Shown here one piece after another: positions 14,482 through 17,444 of a stretch of DNA of 17,444 bases (position 1 is the stretch's first letter; each line of letters starts with the position of its first letter). The notes beneath the pieces are model-generated. The model saw nothing but the letters and a program-made list of their open reading frames with translations, made no database searches and was not told where the DNA came from. Made by a program: the position numbers and the translations under genes. Location of the stretch: contig DLMH01000101.1 of the NCBI GenBank assembly GCA_002478115.1, forward strand, positions 1-17,444, in the 5' to 3' direction. This DNA is from Candidatus Acidiferrum typicum. Lineage in GTDB: Bacteria > Acidobacteriota > Terriglobia > Acidiferrales > UBA7541.

Positions 14482-16767
14482 ATGAAAAAACTAAGTCTTT
14501 CCGCAGGGTTTTTCGCCTTACTGTTTTTTGTCTCGGCAATTTCCGCTTTTTCGCAATCGCAGCTCCCCGATGCTCATGTCCTCGGCACGCTCACCGATCC
14601 TTCCGGCGCCGGTATAGGCAGTGTTCGAGTTGCCGCTCAGCTAGAAGGCAAAGCAGACGCCCAGCTCTGGTCCGCGACTTCCACGACCGACGGTGCTTAT
14701 CACCTTTCGCTGCCCCCGGGCCGCTACGTCATCCACTTCTCACGTGACCCGTTCGCCCCCCGTGAATTCACTTGGGATCTCTCCCCTGGCGAATCGCGCA
14801 CCCTCGATCTGCGCCTTGAACTGGAACGCCTCTCTTCCAGCGTCGTTGTCACTGCCGAAGCCGAGCCTGTTCTGCGTCCGCAATCCACCGCGCCCACCGA
14901 CGCGCTCACTCGCGAAGTCATCGACCAGCGCCAGGCCGTCACCCTCCCCGATCTTCTGCAATTTTCTCCGGGTGTCACGATCGCCCGCACTGGCGCCAAT
15001 GGCGGAACAGCTTCGTTCTTCCTGGACGGCGGGAATTCCAATTTCACCAAAGTATTAGTCGACGGCGTGCCCATCAATCCTCCTGGTGGCGCTGTGGATT
15101 TTTCTATCGTGACTCTGGATAACGTGGACAAGGTGGAGATTGTGCACGGCGCGGAATCCGCGCTCTACGGCACGGACGCGGTCTCCGGCGTCGTGCAGCT
15201 TTTCTCTCATCGCGGGACCACGCGCATCCCCGCGGTCACTCTCTTCGGGGAAGGAGGCAGTTACGCCAATGGCCGCGGCGGCGGCCAAATCAGCGGCCTG
15301 CTGGGCGTTTTTGATTATTCGGGAGCCGCGTCCTATCTTCAGACCGATGGGCAAGGTCCCAATGATGATTTCCTGAACCGCGCCTTAACGGGGAATTTTG
15401 GCTTTGCCTTCAGTGACACGAACCATCTTCGCCTGACACTTCGCAACAACACGAGTGATGCAGGCATCCCCGGCCAGACCGTGTTCGAGCCGCCCAGCCT
15501 CCACCAGCAATACGACCAGAAGCTGTTCAGTGCCAGCGCGCGTTGGGAGTTTGTCTCCGGAGACCACTGGCACTACCAGTTCGCGGGTGCCGAATCCTAC
15601 ACCCATCAACACAGCTTCAATCCCGAACAGAGCTTTTATATCGGCGGCTCCGATTCTTCATGTCCTCAAACCAATCCTGACGCCGTTGCCACCACGCAAT
15701 TTTGTGATTACACCTACGACGACGTCTACAACTACAACCGCGCGGGTTTCTCAGCCCTGACAACCTACATCCTCCGGGATTTTGCCGCCACCGCGGGCTA
15801 CCAATATGAAGTCGAAAACGGCTCCATCTCTTATCTCGAGCAAACTCACGTCCGCCGCAACAATCAAGGCGCCTTTCTCGACTTCCGCTATCTCCCCCAT
15901 CCGCGTATTTCTCTCGACCTCGGCGTACGGGCGGAGGACAACGGCAACTTTGGCACTCGCGTCGTGCCTCGCGCCGGGGCTTCCTTGGCGCTTCGCTATG
16001 GCCGGGGCTTTTGGGGTGACACACGTTACCGCGTATTTTATGGAGAGGGAATTAAGGAGCCTCGTTTCGATCAGAGTTATGGCACGGACCCGTGCGATCC
16101 CGGCAACCCTTCCCTCAAACCGGAGGCCAGCAAAAATTGGACCACCGGGATTGACCAGAAGCTTGCCAACGACCGCATCAAGGTATCTGCTGACTATTTC
16201 TCAAACCGCTTCTACGACATCGTCAGTTTCACGTACTGCTCTCCGGGGGGGTCGTGTCCCATCACACCTCCGTCTGGTTGCCCCTCCGGCTTTGGCACCT
16301 TCTTCAATACCGATTTGGCCCGCGCCCGCGGCACGAACATCGCCGTCGAGGCACGGGCTACAAGATGGCTCTTTGTCACCGGCAATTACACGTACGACGA
16401 CAGCCTGATTATTAAGTCCCCCAACGCCTACGATCCAAGCCTTATTCCCGGCAATCGATTGGCTCGGCGTCCACCCAATTCCGGTTCCATCACCTTTACC
16501 GGCACCTTCCACCGCTTCAACGCTACCCTCGCCGGCTACTTCACAGGGCAACGCACGGACAGCGATTTCCTGGGCCTCGGTTATACGCGCAATCCTGGTT
16601 ACGCCCGAGTTGATTTGGCCGCCAATTACAACGTCACTCGCAGCTTCGCTTTCACCGCCCGCGCCACCAACCTTTTCAACAAGCAATATCAGGACGCCCT
16701 CGGCTATCCCGCCTTGGGCCGCGATTACCGTTTCGGCTTGCGCTATCAGTTCGCCGGCCATAATTGA
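14482..16767 (+). CDS. btuB: TonB-dependent cobalamin receptor, BtuB-like
   Basis: Outer-membrane receptor of 761 aa. The ATG at 14482 follows GGAGGAA by 3 nt and opens a signal peptide (MKKLSLSAGFFALLFFV...AFSQS); the open frame back to 14332 lies within the riboswitch. Residues about 31-115 are a carboxypeptidase-regulatory-like domain (VLGTLTDPSGAGIGSVRV). A TonB-box-like VVVTAEAE follows, then the plug (LPDLLQFSPGV, VLVDGVPINPPGG, IVHGAESALYGTDAVSGVV), then a beta-barrel that ends in ATNLFNKQYQDALGYP and RFGLRYQF. Six Cys lie in probable surface loops (PSGCP and GGSCP among them). The four residues AGHN after the terminal aromatic are unusual. The substrate is inferred from the riboswitch and the btuFCD neighbours. 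Confidence 0.92.
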   Translation: MKKLSLSAGFFALLFFVSAISAFSQSQLPDAHVLGTLTDPSGAGIGSVRVAAQLEGKADAQLWSATSTTDGAYHLSLPPGRYVIHFSRDPFAPREFTWDLSPGESRTLDLRLELERLSSSVVVTAEAEPVLRPQSTAPTDALTREVIDQRQAVTLPDLLQFSPGVTIARTGANGGTASFFLDGGNSNFTKVLVDGVPINPPGGAVDFSIVTLDNVDKVEIVHGAESALYGTDAVSGVVQLFSHRGTTRIPAVTLFGEGGSYANGRGGGQISGLLGVFDYSGAASYLQTDGQGPNDDFLNRALTGNFGFAFSDTNHLRLTLRNNTSDAGIPGQTVFEPPSLHQQYDQKLFSASARWEFVSGDHWHYQFAGAESYTHQHSFNPEQSFYIGGSDSSCPQTNPDAVATTQFCDYTYDDVYNYNRAGFSALTTYILRDFAATAGYQYEVENGSISYLEQTHVRRNNQGAFLDFRYLPHPRISLDLGVRAEDNGNFGTRVVPRAGASLALRYGRGFWGDTRYRVFYGEGIKEPRFDQSYGTDPCDPGNPSLKPEASKNWTTGIDQKLANDRIKVSADYFSNRFYDIVSFTYCSPGGSCPITPPSGCPSGFGTFFNTDLARARGTNIAVEARATRWLFVTGNYTYDDSLIIKSPNAYDPSLIPGNRLARRPPNSGSITFTGTFHRFNATLAGYFTGQRTDSDFLGLGYTRNPGYARVDLAANYNVTRSFAFTARATNLFNKQYQDALGYPALGRDYRFGLRYQFAGHN

Positions 16768-16800
16768 CAGCAGGGGACGCACCCCCACGCGCCCCTCTGC

Positions 16801-16806
16801 TATACT
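16801..16806 (+). promoter_or_regulatory. Candidate -10 element for gatB
   Basis: TATACT lies 12 nt before the gatB ATG. If used, the transcript would start about 6 nt before the start codon. No -35 box is found at the right distance. Confidence 0.3.
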
Positions 16807-16818
16807 TTTCCTTCAACC

Positions 16819-17444
16819 ATGACGAAATTCGCCACCGAATCCGCAATGTCCCCCGAGCTCTTCGCCAAGTACGAGGCCGTCATCGGCCTGGAGGTCCACG
16901 CCCAACTTCTGACCAAAACCAAAATCTTCTGCGGATGTTCCACGCGTTTTGGCGATCAGCCCAACTCCAATACGTGTCCCGTCTGCCTCGGACTCCCTGG
17001 CACGCTGCCTGTCCTCAACAGGCGCGCCGTCGAAATGGGCATACGCGCGGCGCTGGCGCTGAATTGCACGGTCCACGAGCATTCCCGCTTCGCCCGCAAA
17101 AATTACTTCTACCCCGATCTTCCCAAGGGCTACCAAATTTCCCAATACGAACTCCCCCTCGCTTCCGGCGGCTGGCTTGAAATTGAACACGGCGGCAAAA
17201 CAAAACGCATCGGCATCACGCGCCTCCATCTCGAGGAAGACGCCGGCAAGTCCCTCCACGACGGCTTGGCGCAATCCGCGGACAAAACTTACGTGGACCT
17301 CAATCGCTGCGGTACGCCCCTCAGCGAAATCGTTTCCGAACCGGACATGCGCTCTCCCGACGAGGCCTACGCTTACCTCACCGCGCTTCGCCAAATCCTC
17401 CTCTACACCGGTGTAAGCGATTGCAACATGGAAGAAGGCTCGCT
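16819..17444 (+). CDS. gatB: Asp-tRNA(Asn)/Glu-tRNA(Gln) amidotransferase subunit B (5' part, cut by window edge)
   Basis: Subunit B of the GatCAB complex, which turns misacylated Asp-tRNA(Asn) or Glu-tRNA(Gln) into Asn-tRNA or Gln-tRNA. The frame runs from the ATG at 16819 to the right edge with no stop (208 codons). Hallmarks: [21 protein letters not shown], a probable zinc site with Cys38, Cys40 (CGCS) and Cys53, Cys56 (CPVC), [20 protein letters not shown], and [18 protein letters not shown]. No ribosome site is visible; ATG 16846 is the alternative start. It is a housekeeping gene with no evident link to the B12 locus; gatA and gatC are not in the window. The frame 16764-17180 is a shadow. 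Confidence 0.95.
   Translation, partial: MTKFATESAMSPELFAKYEAVIGLEVHAQLLTKTKIFCGCSTRFGDQPNSNTCPVCLGLPGTLPVLNRRAVEMGIRAALALNCTVHEHSRFARKNYFYPDLPKGYQISQYELPLASGGWLEIEHGGKTKRIGITRLHLEEDAGKSLHDGLAQSADKTYVDLNRCGTPLSEIVSEPDMRSPDEAYAYLTALRQILLYTGVSDCNMEEGS

Noticed and set aside
16764..16769. TTGACA as -35 box for gatB
   Set aside because: The distance to TATACT at 16801 is 31 bp, too long for a sigma-70 promoter; the match overlaps the btuB stop codon by chance.
1..17444. CRISPR arrays, insertion sequences, phage or defence genes
   Set aside because: No regularly spaced repeats, transposase, integrase or known defence motifs are seen in any frame.

Overview
The window looks like chromosomal DNA of a GC-rich Gram-negative heterotroph. 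The best guess is an Acidobacteriota (Terriglobia-like) genome. Grounds for this are a TonB-dependent receptor with an N-terminal carboxypeptidase-regulatory-like domain, a family-9-like carbohydrate-binding protein beside a secreted GH13 enzyme, and the N-terminal sequence of the Crp/Fnr regulator. This placement is inferred from protein style, not from a marker gene. I see no mobile element, CRISPR array, tRNA or rRNA.

Layout. (1) 59-4798, plus strand: a sugar block with araB and araD (ATGA overlap), then galK and galT. Together these cover arabinose and galactose entry into central metabolism; araA is not in the window. (2) 4920-6230: a small Cys-rich protein of unknown function (minus) diverges from a Crp/Fnr regulator (plus). 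The gap between them holds two GTGA-N6-TCAC palindromes exactly 22 bp apart. (3) 6308-10018, minus strand: a family-9-like carbohydrate-binding protein whose 5' end runs into a remnant of tspO, then a secreted cyclomaltodextrinase/neopullulanase-like GH13 enzyme, then a periplasmic 2-Cys glutathione peroxidase. (4) 10078-10899, plus: a crotonase-family enzyme. (5) 10930-16767, plus: a vitamin B12 uptake locus, btuF-btuC-btuD followed by a BtuB-like receptor, with a separate cobalamin riboswitch in front of each part. (6) 16819 to the right edge: the 5' part of gatB.

How it works together. The B12 locus reads as a complete import line: outer-membrane receptor, periplasmic binding protein, inner-membrane permease and ATPase. 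The two riboswitches differ in build. The first is a compact aptamer of about 96 nt followed by a clear intrinsic terminator. The second is a large aptamer of about 203 nt with no terminator and with structure close to the Shine-Dalgarno (SD) sequence, so the two halves of the locus may be controlled at different steps. The sugar genes and the maltodextrin genes suggest use of plant polysaccharides.

Stretches without genes: 2341-2503 holds a hairpin with a T run and a promoter candidate for galK. In 4799-4919 and 6231-6307 I see nothing convincing. In 6863-7129, a TATAGT on the minus strand (6949-6954) could be a -10 for the peroxidase gene, but I see no matching -35. 10900-11173 holds a promoter, riboswitch and terminator. 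14127-14481 holds the second riboswitch and its expression platform.
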